The notes under the pieces are model-generated. The model was given only the letters and a program-made list of their open reading frames with translations, ran no database searches and was not told the origin of the DNA. This document shows, in pieces, positions 21,341 through 33,846 of a stretch of DNA of 64,000 nt; positions within the stretch are counted from its first letter, which is position 1, and the number at the start of each line of letters is the position of its first letter. Source of the stretch: Asterella californica (taxonomy: Eukaryota; Streptophyta; Marchantiopsida; Marchantiales; Aytoniaceae); assembly GCA_036924285.1 (NCBI GenBank), contig JAYKYS010000001.1, forward strand, positions 33,541,501 through 33,605,500, in the 5' to 3' direction. Made by a program: the position numbers and the translations under genes.

Positions 21341-24036
21341 TGTTATATTTAGTATGTAATCGACAGCATATATATTTGGATCGAGAATGTTACTGATAAT
21401 TCGTTATTCACTACTGATAACGCATTAATCACCTCTTCCATCTGAAGACTGAAGAGGGAAAGGTTAAGTAATCAAGAATGTATCAATTTTATTTATTTTA
21501 TAGTTATAAAGCGATCAGATCTATAGTCCTGGAAGCGCGTTATCTTGGGCTTCGCTTATGGGTTCAGTATGGACGTTTTCGTTGTTTCGGTATGATAAAT
21601 TTTTAATAGTTTTATATTAACTATATTTTTGTACAAATATATTATATTTAATAATTATTATATATTTTAGATAACATAAAAGGAACAAAAGTTCCAGAAG
21701 ATCAAGAATGGTTATTTGTTGACTAAAGCCTGCAACCTAACCGTAATTAATAGGACCTTGCGACCTAGTAAGCTTTGACCCTTACGTGGTCTCTGTAGAC
21801 TCTTGCTACACAGCACCTGCTCATTTTAACCCAATGTGAGAAAATTTATCTGAAAAGCAGACCTCATGAATCATTGCGCATCATTTTATAATTTTGCCCT
21901 TTCGAGTTAAGTGAGTAATGATAATCTATCATAGATAAATAAAAAGAATATTTACCTTGTATTTCAATTTATTTATAGTTTTATATATTTACATTTACAT
22001 TTACATTTGCATTTTACATCTATTTAACTTTACATTCACTACTTTGCTCAGAATCTATCGTAATAAGCATGCTCAATCACCTTTTGGGAATTTCTGTTAT
22101 GTTTTTGTTATAAGCTAGCATAGTTATACTTTGATTCTGAAAACTGAAAAGGAAACAGATATTTTTTTGTTATGTAACAGTACGGACGTGTAGAATCATA
22201 GTGAAAACTGAAGAAAATAAGTAGCGATAACGAACGGATGGAGTTGTTGTGAACACCGAAAAAGAAATAGGAATAGAACAGATACAGATAAATCACTAAC
22301 GCATAGACACGGACAGAGAGACGCATTGTAAAAACCCGAATGTGAAATGAATAACGGACGGGAGCATTGTGAAACCGGAAGGAGAAAAGAGGCATGGTAA
22401 AAACCATAGTAAAAAAAACGAGAACGGACAGATGAAATAGTTACAAAAATCAGAAAGAGAAAAGAGAGAATAGATCTGAAGAAATCGTTAACTCATAGCT
22501 CTCAAATTCCACTGCAAGCGTAACTCTTTGTTGTTTTCATTCTATATTTTTCTATAATAATAAAATTTAAGATTATTAAATATTATTCACAACAAAAGCA
22601 GCAAAACCATCACAAGTGAAGCCGAGGTAACGCGCTTCTAAGATTATAAGAGTAGATCCCTTACATAAGACTTAGTTTTCTTTCAAATTTGTCACAAAAT
22701 ATGACGTATTGCACGATGCGTGTCCATTGGTTGATTGAGACTTGAATCTTTTGTCGTATGTAACGAAATGCTACGAGTAAAGAGATATAAACCCAGTTAT
22801 TATCTCTTATCCAGTTATTATCTCCCAGTTATATCAAGGATGAATGTCCTCGTGATCGCTCGTTTGTAAGTCTTGGAGACATCTCGAGTTTTACGGTCAA
22901 TCATGAAAATTCAAAATTATTGACTAAGACCAGTTTTTATGACTCATATGCATAGAAGTTGCACTTCCGGCAAAAAGAGGGAAAACGACAAATATCTAAA
23001 TAAAGTAGAATATTTTCACACTGGATTGGTTGGAAACTGATTATAATATATATTAAAAAAAATCATCAATAGTACCTGCACGTAAAGTATAGCAAAGAAA
23101 ACATCGATCGTATTTCTGAGTTCGGAAAGAACACATGAAGAGTCTGGAGAGAGTCAAAGCAGGTTAAATTTACTTGACTAAATTTAAACAATTAAATTTA
23201 GATTTTACATGAAATGATAACAAGTGTCACTGTACTCTGAAAACCCATAAGTGAGACGCTGAGGCTGAACCTTTGTTCGATACTAAACCAGAAGAATACC
23301 CGACTACCTAGATATTCAGTTTTCCAGCTTTTAATTTATAGCCTAACCCTTCCAAGAAGAAGGGTTAGGAGATACATTAACTGTCTTTGCATTATTCCCT
23401 GCTTCAAGAACGACTCAAGACGTATCAACGGGGACCTAGCTTAAATCCCTCCGCTTCAGAGACTATAAATCATTATATTAGTGATTAAAAGAGTTAATAA
23501 AATTTAAATTCAACTGATATTTTGAGAAAAATAAGAAATAACTAAAGCTTGTTACCTTCTTTTATTTTCAGATTGGAAAAAGTGGATATATTAAGAAACA
23601 ATCACTAATCGTGGTGTCAAAAAGACAATAAATTAGATTCTCAATATAAATATATTGAGAAGAAGTTTTGTAAGACTTGTTTACGACATTTCACAGCGAG
23701 GTATGCTGATCTTTCCTGTAGCGGGCATAATTGAAAATCCCACAAAGACAAGCTTGTCCGCTCACGCGGTATATGTATATACGTTTGTTAACTTCTCGAA
23801 CCAAGTTAGTATACTTTTTACCACTCTTTGTTACATATATTGTACTTGCATGGGTTCAAAACTATTTAGGTGTTACTAAGCGTGAGGGGAAATTAATGTT
23901 TTCTCAGAAAACTTTTACACGCGTGTTTATATATATATATATAGTCTTGGGGTTTAATGTAACCTTTCCTCTCTAATATCATTTTGAGGAAGGGCATTCT
24001 CTCTCTTTTCAGTTCAGTCCTCCTTTCTTCTCTAAT
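21341..24036. other. AT-rich intergenic DNA, no gene
   Basis: Frequent stops in all frames. 22160..22530 carries recurrent CATTGTGAAAACCGGA-like words and the second copy of the dispersed repeat of 3140..3215. Confidence 0.4.
22455..22530. repeat. Dispersed repeat, copy 2
   Basis: ACTCATAGCTC and AATTCCACTGCAAGCGTAA match copy 1 (3140..3215). Upstream ACGGACGGGAGCATTGTGAAA-type words also occur before copy 3 near 33080-33160. Confidence 0.45.
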
Positions 24037-24224
24037 GCCCTTCACAAGGACAAAACTTTAATGAAGGTGTGGTGACAAGAATTTTCTTTCCTTGTGGGAG
24101 TTGGAGACGTGCGTGAGTGTATTGGACTCAGCCCTTCACAAGGACAAAACTTTAATGAAGGTGTGGTGACAAGAATTTTCTTTCCTTGTGGGAGCTGGAG
24201 TGGTGCGTGAGTGTATTGGACTCA
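24037..24224. repeat. 94-bp tandem duplication
   Basis: Copies 24037..24130 and 24131..24224 begin GCCCTTCACAAGGACAAAAC and end GTATTGGACTCA, with only a few differences. Also, AAGGGCATT near 23993 faces AATGCCCTT at 24034, a small inverted repeat. Confidence 0.9.
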
Positions 24225-24528
24225 GCAAGGACCAGCATCTTTAACAGCCAGAGTGAAATCGGAAACATCACAGAAAGGACGTGATGAAGGAAATGAAGGG
24301 ACAACAAATTTTGCTCATTGCTTGAATTTTGACCAGTTTTAGTACACGAATATCGAAAGTACGACACAAGTATCTCCTGAGTGGCGCCAGACGTTGGAGA
24401 AAACCAATACCACATCGTGAGTGAGGAGGCTCTCTAAGAATCTAGAAAATTATCTACAGAGGAGCGCCAACTCGGTTCTGCTCGGTGCAAATCATTCAAT
24501 TGCAAAGCTGCACTGACCTGCTGTATAG

Positions 24529-25924
24529 CTAGTTTTGCTTGAGGAGGTACTGTTCTAGAGCTTTAAATGATTTGGTCAATACTCCCTTGGTCTCGTCGAC
24601 GAAGCTTTCACTGTTGTCTAGGTCGCCACCGTCATACTCCACGTTGAACTTTAACTTGCACTTGATATCGTCGATGGCCACGACTTGGAAGCTGAATATC
24701 CACTTGCTGAAACCGTGCCTAAGGTGTCCTCCCTCGATTTCAGCCCACGTAACACACAACTTCTGTGGTTGGAGCCCCACCAGCTTTTCCTTCACATATG
24801 AACCTCCAGGAACTGTAACGTTCCCGACATGCAATAGGCAAACGCTAGTGAAGTTAGTAAGTAGCAAGCGGTCTAATCATAACATTTTAGTAACCACAAG
24901 AATCTAAAAGTGTTTTGAGCGTCTGGGATCATCAAGTTCTTTGGCTTCCATATTTTACGTGGTGCAATATGGTCGAGAAGATCCGTCTTTGAGGATTCTA
25001 GCTCTTCTTCTGATGAATGACTGATCTCATCTGTATTGATTCAAGTTGACGGCAGGCTGAGCACATCTACATTGTGTAAGTGCAAGGTGAACTGACTGAC
25101 TTGTTCTCAAGGATGGTATGGATTCTTCGTTTGGCACGAGTATTATCCCTCATCTAGCTAGATCTCACCAGATGAATTGTCGTCATGTTCATGAATCATG
25201 TACATGTCAGGAAGCGGATGGGAGGCAACATTCTATATGCAGAGGTAGAGATGCAGGCGATGTGAGGCCTCCACGATGTGCTGACAGAGTGGATGGTGCC
25301 CACTATCACAATTAGTCACGCCCTACGAGTCCACCTCTCGCAGTCATACATCTAGATGTACTTCTGTCTGTCAGCGATCTAGCAAAGTTCGAAAGGAAGT
25401 AGTAGCTAGCTCAATGTGCATATCTAAACACAGTCTTGGGCTTCTCGAAATGACTAATCAGCTTAGAATCCTGAACTGACTGGAGCTACCATGGGAGGGA
25501 ATCTCACAGTCTGTGCCTAGCCTGGAGATATATTCTATCACACGAGTACAATTCAGTACTTTATCGAATCGACCACGATCTGGCCCGTGGATCCGAGCAC
25601 TACGATGGATAACATTTAGAAAGATGAATGCAGAGCTGAATTTCGAATGAAGTAGTGCGTAAGCGCCTGCTGCAGGGACAAGCTAGCGGAAGGTACGAAG
25701 TAAGTGCAGAAGGTGAAAGCAAGCGTGGGGAGAAATGATTTGGCGTAGTACGTACCAAACCTAGTGATGCGGACTGATCCGAGCTCTCCTGCGCCTTGGA
25801 CGAATCTCATGACTCCGATGTCCTCCGGAAGGATTTTCGGGAAAATGGTGGTATGATCTTTAACGGATGCCCAGAACTTGGCACCCGAGACTCCCACCTC
25901 CAACTCGTGCGAGAAGACCGGCAT
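24529..25924 (-). CDS. Bet v 1 / PR-10-like protein, two exons
   Basis: Bet v 1 fold proteins bind small hydrophobic ligands such as flavonoids, alkaloids or hormones in a deep cavity; cytosolic. Exons on the minus strand are 25924..25756 and 24812..24529 (169 + 284 nt = 150 aa plus stop). The 943-bp intron has donor GTACGT and acceptor TTACAG. The first exon holds the Gly-rich loop GAGELGS after FPKILPEDI. The second reads GGSYVKEKLVGL, then FSFQVVAIDD and VEYDGGD, and ends with the amphipathic helix SFKALEQYLLKQN. Length and the early intron after about codon 56 fit the family (usually 150-160 aa). Which ligand it binds cannot be told; latex-protein-type and PR-10-type remain equally possible. 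Confidence 0.85.
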
Positions 25925-26107
25925 GGTTCGTTTCGGAGCGAAGGCTCAAGCAGCTGTCCACGAGCACTTCTCTCAACACAAGCTAGCAGAGACAGAGAGG
26001 GAGATCTAAAACCACAGCAAATCGGCGAGATAGATGTACGTGCTTGACCTCTGACCTGACCTCTAGAATCAATATCCTAAACTGCTAGCAGCAACTGTAA
26101 CACACTT

Positions 26108-26147
26108 GAACGAACGAGCGAACGAGCGAACGAATGAACGAACGACT
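26108..26147. repeat. (GAAC/GAGC)n microsatellite
   Basis: About ten 4-bp units of GAAC/GAGC/GAAT type. Confidence 0.85.
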
Positions 26148-27030
26148 GATTCAATTCAGAGCTGTCCTCGTCGACTTAATTAGGATTGACCATTCAAACA
26201 GACGACAATCATGTCAGTAGATCTAATTTGGCCGACTCTGATGATGAACTGAGCCTATATGGACAGATTGTACTTCCCCATCCATCTCTTCTCTCCCCTC
26301 CCCTCTCGCGCAAGTAATGGTGGGGTGGGGACCCAGTCAAGGTCGACAAGATGTATCGATAAGTCCATGCCGACATGCGTGTGTCTTGCACTTTTGCTGC
26401 ACAGTACTCTTGGACTAGTGGAACGGTCGTGGACGACGACTGTACCATATATTTCCAGGAAATCATGCCTCGAAACAGTGAAACTCGAAGTCGAACGAAC
26501 TTGCCAAATATCATGTTCGCAACAAAGATGGATGTTCATCCTCAACTGCTGCCCCTGCAGGTGATCGATCATGAGCATGCGGGCGGAGGAAGGGAATATC
26601 CCAATCCACCCGTTCACTCTCTTTAGGGCTACATGGACATTCTCATCCTCTACGAGTTCAGTGATCATGATGCTCTTGACGATGTTCCTCTTTCTGTCTG
26701 TTTCAGGCCGACGAGATCGCTCAAGTGCCTTAAAATAAACTAGAATAATACTCAGATACGATTGACGCACGCGTGAAGTAAGGCGAGATGAGGTGAGTGG
26801 GTAAGTTGAGTTTCACGTCAAGGCGTTGCGTGCGAGGGCAGAGCGGGAAAACGTTCATTTGCTTCGTGCACGCGCATCACTAGCACATCTGTCCTGAAGC
26901 TCCATTTTAGGCTGACCTCAAATATCATCTGGATTCTGGAGAGAGATATATATATATATATAAGCTCAAGGAAGTCCCCGTGAGAAGGCATTGCGCGCGC
27001 AGGCAAGTATTACAACTTAAAATGGAGTCC

Positions 27031-27103
27031 GAGTGAACACGCGACACAACGAATAGCCAACGGATGGAAAGACCCCATCAAGCCTTACAAGGGAAATGGA
27101 GTC
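27031..27103. repeat. Dispersed repeat shared with 42575..42637
   Basis: GAACACGCGAC(A/G)CAA..., CAACGGATGG and CTTACAAGGGAAA occur in the same order and spacing in both places with scattered differences. Confidence 0.65.
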
Positions 27104-30100
27104 CGAGTTGGCGAGTCGGTTGGATTAGACTGGCTCACAGGGACTTTCTGTTCTTCTGAATCCGAAGCCGATCGCGATCACAGTCTAGAATACTCATCTG
27201 TGACCAACTCGTCAGCACCACGCATTCACTGCAGGCTAGGGGGATATTCTCTGCTCAAGACTGAGTCGGGTTCGAATTGCATCGGCTCTAATCATTCAGA
27301 TTCTTCCCAGCATTTGATCAGCCTAAGCCTGGATCGAGGCACTCACCTACTGTAGGTCTTACGAACAGAGGTAGTCGCCATCTCTCTCGAGGCTGCTCGC
27401 TCTGGTGTGATCATGTTTTCTCGCTGACTCTACTGTATATCAATCCGGTGATGTAAGTTCAAATCCCTTCTATGACTAGTGCAGTATATACCGCTCCAAA
27501 GACCAACTGCCCTGGACAGAACTCCGGAGCAGTGAGAAATAGTGTACGCGTCCATGCTAGACCCGAACGATATCGATGATTTAAGAGCAGAAAGGGATTT
27601 ATAAGCAGAGTTCTAAGGCAGTGGAACTGTACGTAGCTCCTGAATAAGCTTTAGTCTCTCAGCTCATGCATGCATTTCAGAAGCCTCTTACTTGCTTCGA
27701 CCAAGGATGATTGTTGTGCGCCCACTGGTAGTGAGGTTACAGATCTAGAGGAGAGAGGGGTCCCAGCACCCAGAAAGCTAAAGCATAATAAGATTCTGCC
27801 ACATATCCCACTCGTTCGTCAATGATAACCACCCTAGAGCTCAAGCGATCATAAAATTTCTGCACCCGGAGTGTTGCGCCCTGTTCTTCTGCTTTGAGTA
27901 GCAGATTTTAGATGTCTGAGCTCCTACAGTAAAGGCTTGATGTAAACTAAGTCAACTGAACGCGCGGCTTATGAGTATCTGGCGTTCTCGCTGCCTGGAC
28001 CTGACTGCCTCACGCGAGATCAAAAGATTAACATCGCTGTCCAGAGCTTGTCCTGTACTCTTATGTTGAACAAAGTTTTCGAACTGTGGGGCCAGACAGG
28101 ATTCCGTTGGGCTACATCGACCGGTAAAGCAATGATTAATGGCTGCATTGCTGCTTGCAGTTATCCAGAAAACCACTGGAACTGGTAGACATCAATCAAT
28201 GATGTTGAAAGAGTTACTTGATTGGAAATGAGCTTTTGAGTTGGATTAGAGTTGGCTGATTAGTGGCATTCAGGGATAACCAGTTAAGTGGATTTCCGAG
28301 AGAAGAACTCGAAATTTGTTTCGAGACTATAATCGACTGATATTCATGAGAGGTCCAACTGCAAGTGCAAGGGATCCAGATCAACTTCAGAAATCGATCG
28401 ATCTAGATTGAAATCTCTATGAAGGGATCGACCTCATACTAAGTTCGACTCGAACCGTTTCACCCCCAAGAAATTAAACAAGTGGATTCCATCAAGCAAT
28501 ATGTTTTTGTCCGATTGATCTAGTCACAATATCGATATCCACTTCTACCAGAAACGCTGTTGCTCCAATCGCATGTCAGGTAGATACATCCGGATCATCT
28601 GGAATGCACAGATCTAGATTAGCGTACTTGGCAAACTCGGATCCGGATCACTATTTAAAGAGCAATGAACTCATCGAACACCCAGAAATGTTGATCATGC
28701 GAAACCATAAAATGACTGGTCAGACTGTTCATACATGTCCCCTGATCATGGACGTAGTGAAAGGGCCACGAAGATCCACGTCATCTAGGATATGTACGAA
28801 GCACGGCCATTTAGAAAGTCATATAAGCCTTCCGTAGAATGAGGTTCAGTTCCCACAGTCCGAAGGTCTGGCTTGGGGTCAAACATGAACAGAGTTTGAG
28901 CCCTTTCTGAGTTCTCAGAATAGCAGCTCTGATCAGAAAATGTCTCATGCATGACTCACCAGATAATGATACTCATTCATGTATTTAACCTTCTAGCTAG
29001 AAGGTACGTGAAGCACTTTCAACTGACGAAGATACCAACCCTTCGAATTCGCTTCTCCATGTATGCTTCAAGGAAGCCACAGGCAGATTGAGATAGACTG
29101 TGCGACCATGAATGAAAATCAGCCGCCTGATGAATGGAAAGAGGTCCCGAACTCTTCAGTTCTCTCTACTTGTGACGACGATTGCTGTCTGATATGAAGA
29201 ACTTCTTCCAGTATAGAAGTATACGGATAGAAGTTCTACAAGGACCAGTTCTCCTAGCATAATGTTTTTGAATTCCAGGTTGGAAAGGATATGGAATCAT
29301 ATGCTGTTGCATGTGCTGTTTCCAGTACACCAGTTCGTTTTCAAAGACTTAGTAATGGATATACAAGCCCTGTAGTTCAAGGAAATAAGTCAACAGCAGG
29401 TTACATCAATGGAAGACCAGTACGAGTCGACTTTTAGAACTCGCTCTGTCAATCGATCTTCCTAAACAACAACAGATGAATTCACTACCGTCGAATTCAT
29501 AGTTGTGTCCAGTTTTCAGGGTCACCGGATCACTCTTACCAGTTGGTTCTCTAGATTTACTCTTAGAAGAAAACTGCTCGCGCGGTGAACGAACTACACG
29601 GTAACACTCAATCAGTTACCTCGAGCTCGCACGTGGTAACTGTTTCCATAGACTCTTCTCAGGGTTATCGATCATGATCACGACATGTCCCATCTATAGA
29701 GCTTGTCACATGATCATCAGTGTGGAGCCCAGGCTACACTGATCTTCACGATTCTTCCACTGTACGTACGTGATCCACGAGAAATGTTAGTCTGGGAATT
29801 CTATATCCATGGATTAGTTGTTTATCAAGTGAAAAGCGTGAAGGAAACTGTAGCTACATGTTTATCCGTCATGATCATATTGTTTCAGTATGCTGCCGAC
29901 TTGGATCGATGCACCTTCCCTGACTGACGAACTCAATGACTTTGCCACGTGATTTTCCGTTGTCGAAGATCCGGAACTTGACGTGATTACGACGTAAAGC
30001 TTACATATATACGGCGCAAATTCTCGCGTTCTACGTGGCAAGGCGGAGAACAACTTTGGGGTTTTACTTTCGGATCCGGAAAAGGGACGCTCTTTCCGTC

Positions 30101-30328
30101 CTTAATTTTTTTTTAATATAGAAGTATTCTATTACCGTCCTAAATACATTTTACAAAAGTAGAAAATACAGAAGAAAATTAGAGCAACAAAGAGATAAAA
30201 AATATGCATAAGCAGAAAATGCTCAACTATCGTCATGACCGTCCGGAAGCTTCCGAGTTCAAGTATAAAATAGTCGGAAAGCCGAATTTCTGCAAAACCT
30301 TCCAAAAGCGCAGTTTCAGTACTATTCC

Positions 30329-30438
30329 AAGCAACCAACGCCCCGAAGGGAGGAAGAACATCGGGACTTAGAAGCAACCCTTCGGGGCGTTGGTTGCTTC
30401 TCACTCCTCAACTCTTGCCTTCGGGGCGTTGGTTGCTT
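30329..30438. repeat. Perfect 22-bp hairpin plus extra copy
   Basis: AAGCAACCAACGCCCCGAAG begins arm 30329..30350; its exact complement is 30378..30399 (27-nt loop). A second complement copy of about 21 bp follows at 30418..30438. Confidence 0.9.
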
Positions 30439-30689
30439 TTCCCTTCGGGTACCTCTTTCCCTTGTACGGGTTGATGGGGTCTTTCCATCCGCTGGCTTTC
30501 AATTGCGTCGCGTTTCCGTCGGTTTCAGTACTATTCTCCTGTCCGAGCTCGAGCAAGTACGTGCGTTCTTCTCTGGGTTATTTCATAGACACTCTTCTGA
30601 ACAGATTAGATCGTGGCTAAACTAACCTTTGAAAGCTTCACACTCCGGAGGGATGTTCTCACCGTGTCCCCTAAGTATACTTCCTGCTG

Positions 30690-31071
30690 ACAAGGAGTGA
30701 GTTGACGAAATGAAGGACGCGAGGGATCTGATTAGGGAGTAACCGGTCTCGATGTCAACTGCACTTACGAAGAATACGATGTAGTGCTGATTCTGGCGTC
30801 TGGACTCAGCGTGGCATCCGACTCTTTATACTTGCAGGGGATTTCGTACGAGCAACTGAAGTCGTACACTGCATTCCTTTCGCGGTAAACCCTGATGGCC
30901 CTGATCAGAGCTGGATGAGTATTGATCATATTGTGTGCGGATAGTATCTTTGTTTTCTCAAGCAAAAACGCACACGGCCGCGTTTCGAACGTCGAGATTG
31001 GTAGACATGCATGTAGACCGTGGAACTAAAGAGGTCAGTTTCGTTTCGTGGTAAGTACTGTTTGTTTACTC
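30690..31071 (+). other. Possible coding exons, unassigned
   Basis: Two + frames look more protein-like than their surroundings. One is about 30745..30886, reading YDVVLILASGLSVASDSLYL, ending at a GTAAAC donor-like site. The other is about 30968..31050, reading DMHVDRGTKEVSFVS, ending at a GTAAGT donor at 31051. I recognise no family and see no start or stop that closes the model. Could be a decayed gene. Confidence 0.2.
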
Positions 31072-32086
31072 CGTCTCGTGCCCCGTCTAGTGTAAATTTA
31101 GCACACGGGATCCATTTATGTACGATCATCTTCGGACACCAAGAATGGATATGTCACTGAAGTAGTTTCACGTTTTTTTCTTCCTCACTCATTACCACTT
31201 CGACTCTTCTACGACACTGCAGGAGTCGTGGTCTGCACGACGGCCCCGTCGATTGGTCGCGTCTCTCCTATTCGGTTATTTCGTTGGTTATGCCCCTTGC
31301 GATCATATTCTCCTGGGAAATCACAGCTAGCAGGGACTTCAAATTAACACTGGGTCTGAATTACAACGACGATTAGTGCAAGTCTCACTCCTCGACTCTT
31401 CCTTTCCAACGACCTACAGTAGTTTCCATCCTTGGCCTTAGCCTAGCTAGTCCACAAGCTCCCTCTCCAGAGAAACCGCTTGAGATCTCTTTTCTCTTCT
31501 CGCTCTAGATGCTAGACGAACTTGTTTGTAGGGAATCGATATCCCCGTTCTCAATGACTGCTCGATCCGCCGATCTCCGATGCATTGGCACTGGCGTTCA
31601 TGCATGACGCTCGTTGCCAAGCTAGTGTTGTAAATTTCGCCCAGGACGTAGTCGAAGTGTTGGAATTCGTATGCAAAGACCGCCTTAACGTGCACATGCA
31701 CATCCTCTCTAAGTAGTTGGCTTCCAACGACCGCCATCCTCACAAGCTTTAACTAAGAAATCTGAGTTTTCAATCCTCTTAAAAGAACTGGCCTAAAGAT
31801 CGTAAGATAGATACATCACCGCAGCCATTTGCCTTTCGTGTTCAAGGGGTTCATTCAGTTCCATCACTTCTGGAGCACTTACGCCAACTAAAAGCCTTTT
31901 GAATCAGTACTCCTAATGGGAACAAACCTGTAGATAGGTTCATAACATATTATTATGTGCCGATCGATATCAGTTACGCCAGTCAAATCCGGATTCCAGA
32001 CCAGGCCGTGTGAGCAAAAGTTGCCTGGCCAGCAAATCAATTGCAATCACCTGTCAGTAAAGAAAAGCAGCATTGTTTGCTGATGA

Positions 32087-32975
32087 TTATATCGTTCGGA
32101 GTGCGTGCAGATTCACACCTATAGTATCTACGATTTCTGGATGATCCTCGAGCCATCCCAAAACTCTTGGCCAGGGAATGTAACCACCGTAGCTATATTC
32201 CGCCAGGTCGACTGCGAACTGGGGTGATATGTACTGCACGCTGCGAATGACTTGGTTTCTGGCCAACTGCCTCAGATCGCCGCAGCCTGATGCCGCAGCT
32301 GGTGGATGCCAGCTTGCTCTGCTCGAAGAAACGGGAGCCGGTTTCGTGGGGACTTGCTCTGGCTTATCGCTCACATATGGTCCGTGCTCTCCGTTCTCCT
32401 GATCGTACTTCGTCAGCTTGGCCTGCAGATCCTTTGCTACCACTCTCGACTTCGCCAGACTGGTTCGAAGCTTCTCTTCCCTCACTCTGGACTCGTGTAT
32501 CTCTGCTAAAAGCGAAGCTTCTAACGTAGCGAATTTAGACATCACCTCTGATCTGATGGATTCGACGCATGATGTGATCGTAATATCGGGAGCACTGATT
32601 GTTTTGGGTTTCTCTTCCTTTGCTCTGGAGATGGTCGACGTCGGTCTGGATGCAGCTTTCCTCGAGTCTGGTCTCAGACCGTAAAAGAATCTGCCACACA
32701 GAATGTCGAGCAGATGAATAAGTGTGGGATCTCAACTCTACTCATCTGCTGTCGCAATCTCTCCAAGTCCGAACGATTCGATACGTACGTAGAGATATGG
32801 TGGAAAAGGAACGTCAGATAATGCTTACTCTGTAGCCTCAGCTTTGGGACCTTCCATATCAGCCGAACCATCAGCGAAATTTAGAGGTACTTCGATCCTC
32901 TTCAAGTTAGTCCAACTGACTTTCTCCGGAACGCCCGTCCAGTTGGCGACCAGCGAACCAACCCTCTCACTCTCA
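32087..32975 (-). CDS. Unrecognised coiled-coil protein, at least two exons (5' end uncertain)
   Basis: Two minus-strand exons join cleanly. One ends at 32829 (donor GTAAGC) and is open back to about 32975, reading LVANWTGVPEKVSWTNLKR. The next is 32690..32087 (acceptor GGCAG), keeping frame through GA|A. The second exon gives a basic Ser/Pro-rich stretch, then a helical charged region (EIHESRVREEKLRTSLAK), a Pro/Ser linker, and a C-terminal segment LAEYSYGGYIPWPRVLGWLE. An in-frame stop at 32087 ends it. No ATG was found at the left edge of the first visible exon, so one or more 5' exons are missing. I do not recognise the family. The MULE at 33739 lies about 0.75 kb upstream of this gene. 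Confidence 0.5.
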
Positions 32976-33229
32976 AACGTTACTCTTACTCATCCATCCG
33001 ATAAACTAATTAACTAGATTTGATTTAGAACAGGAGAAATCCAGAACCTTTCTCTGGACATCTGTGGACGCGGTTTGTAGTCGCGGACGTCTGTGGAACG
33101 GTTTTTGCTATTTGTGAGCATAGTTTTACGTCGATTGTGAAAACCGGAAAGTGTATTTTGTCGTTAGTGTATTTTGTCATATTATCGTACTGTTAGGATT
33201 CGAGGAGGCGAAGAGTGTCGGTGTGAAAC

Positions 33230-33300
33230 CCGGAAAGGAGAGAGGAAGGAATTTAGCTCCGGGAAACCGGTAACGCATAGCTCCAAGTGACCAGTAAAGC
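33230..33300. repeat. Dispersed repeat, copy 3
   Basis: Purine tract, then AACGCATAGCTCC and ...CCAGTAAAGCG as in copies at 3140 and 22455, though the 3' part diverges. Confidence 0.4.
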
Positions 33301-33521
33301 GTTCCATGACGTAAATACAGAGATAGAGAATTAATCATGGGAAACGCCTGCCTTCAGAGTCCAGGCTACATTTGGTTTCGCGATGAGATTGCATACGCTG
33401 CGCGCGGCCATGAGGCAGTCACTGACGAATCGCCACTTTTCTGGGTTCCTATTGCGGATATACTGTATCTTATCTAGGCTTCCATTCATTCAGCTCTGCT
33501 CGACGCTGAATGAACTCTGTG

Positions 33522-33738
33522 GGCTCTGAGACGTCGTTGAGAAGGACGGAAGGTTAGAGCAGAAGAAAGGCCATTCGAAAAGACCCGCGACTATTACTAT
33601 TCACGTCGCGTCGGCCTCTGATGCGAGAAATTTATCAGAGGGGATCTTTACAATGAAGAGAGAATAAGTAAAAGCACAAGTCAGAAAAACCCCACCATGC
33701 TCGAAGACCACAAAACAAAGGGATCAGAGGAGAAAACC
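33522..33738. repeat. Left copy of ~218-bp direct duplication flanking the MULE
   Basis: Begins GGCTCTGAGACGTCGTTGAG and runs up to the first base of the left TIR. Nearly identical to 42259..42477: one substitution (AAAGGCC versus AAAGACC) and a one-base indel near the end. Confidence 0.9.
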
Positions 33739-33846
33739 CAGTAATTTACTTGGTCGGACCATGCGCCAAAGTCGTTACTTGACCGGGCCCATGCGCCAAT
33801 CTCGTTACTTGATCGGGCCCTCGACTGGTAATAAGAAGTTGATGAC
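33739..33846. repeat. MULE left TIR with 30-bp subrepeats
   Basis: Matches the reverse complement of 42149..42257 at about 95%. Made of three phased units, roughly ACTTGRYCGGRCCC + ATGCGCCAA(A/T)(G/C)TCGTT, about 30 bp apart, ending in AAGAAGTTGATGAC. The units are plausible transposase-binding sites (inference). Confidence 0.9.

Larger units (their letters stand above)
25925..30328. other. Long intergenic stretch, no gene recognised
   Basis: Should include the promoter of the minus-strand Bet v 1-like gene at its left edge. A GAAC-rich microsatellite lies at 26108..26147 and a short (TA)n near 26946. Open frames such as 26255..26770 (-), 28604..28837 and 29703..29927 show no domain, good splice context or codon pattern. 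Confidence 0.35.

Noticed and set aside
26255..26770. 171-codon minus-strand ORF with overlapping ORFs on both strands
   Set aside because: No domain, no splice or start context, and comparable open frames occur on the opposite strand; likely chance.
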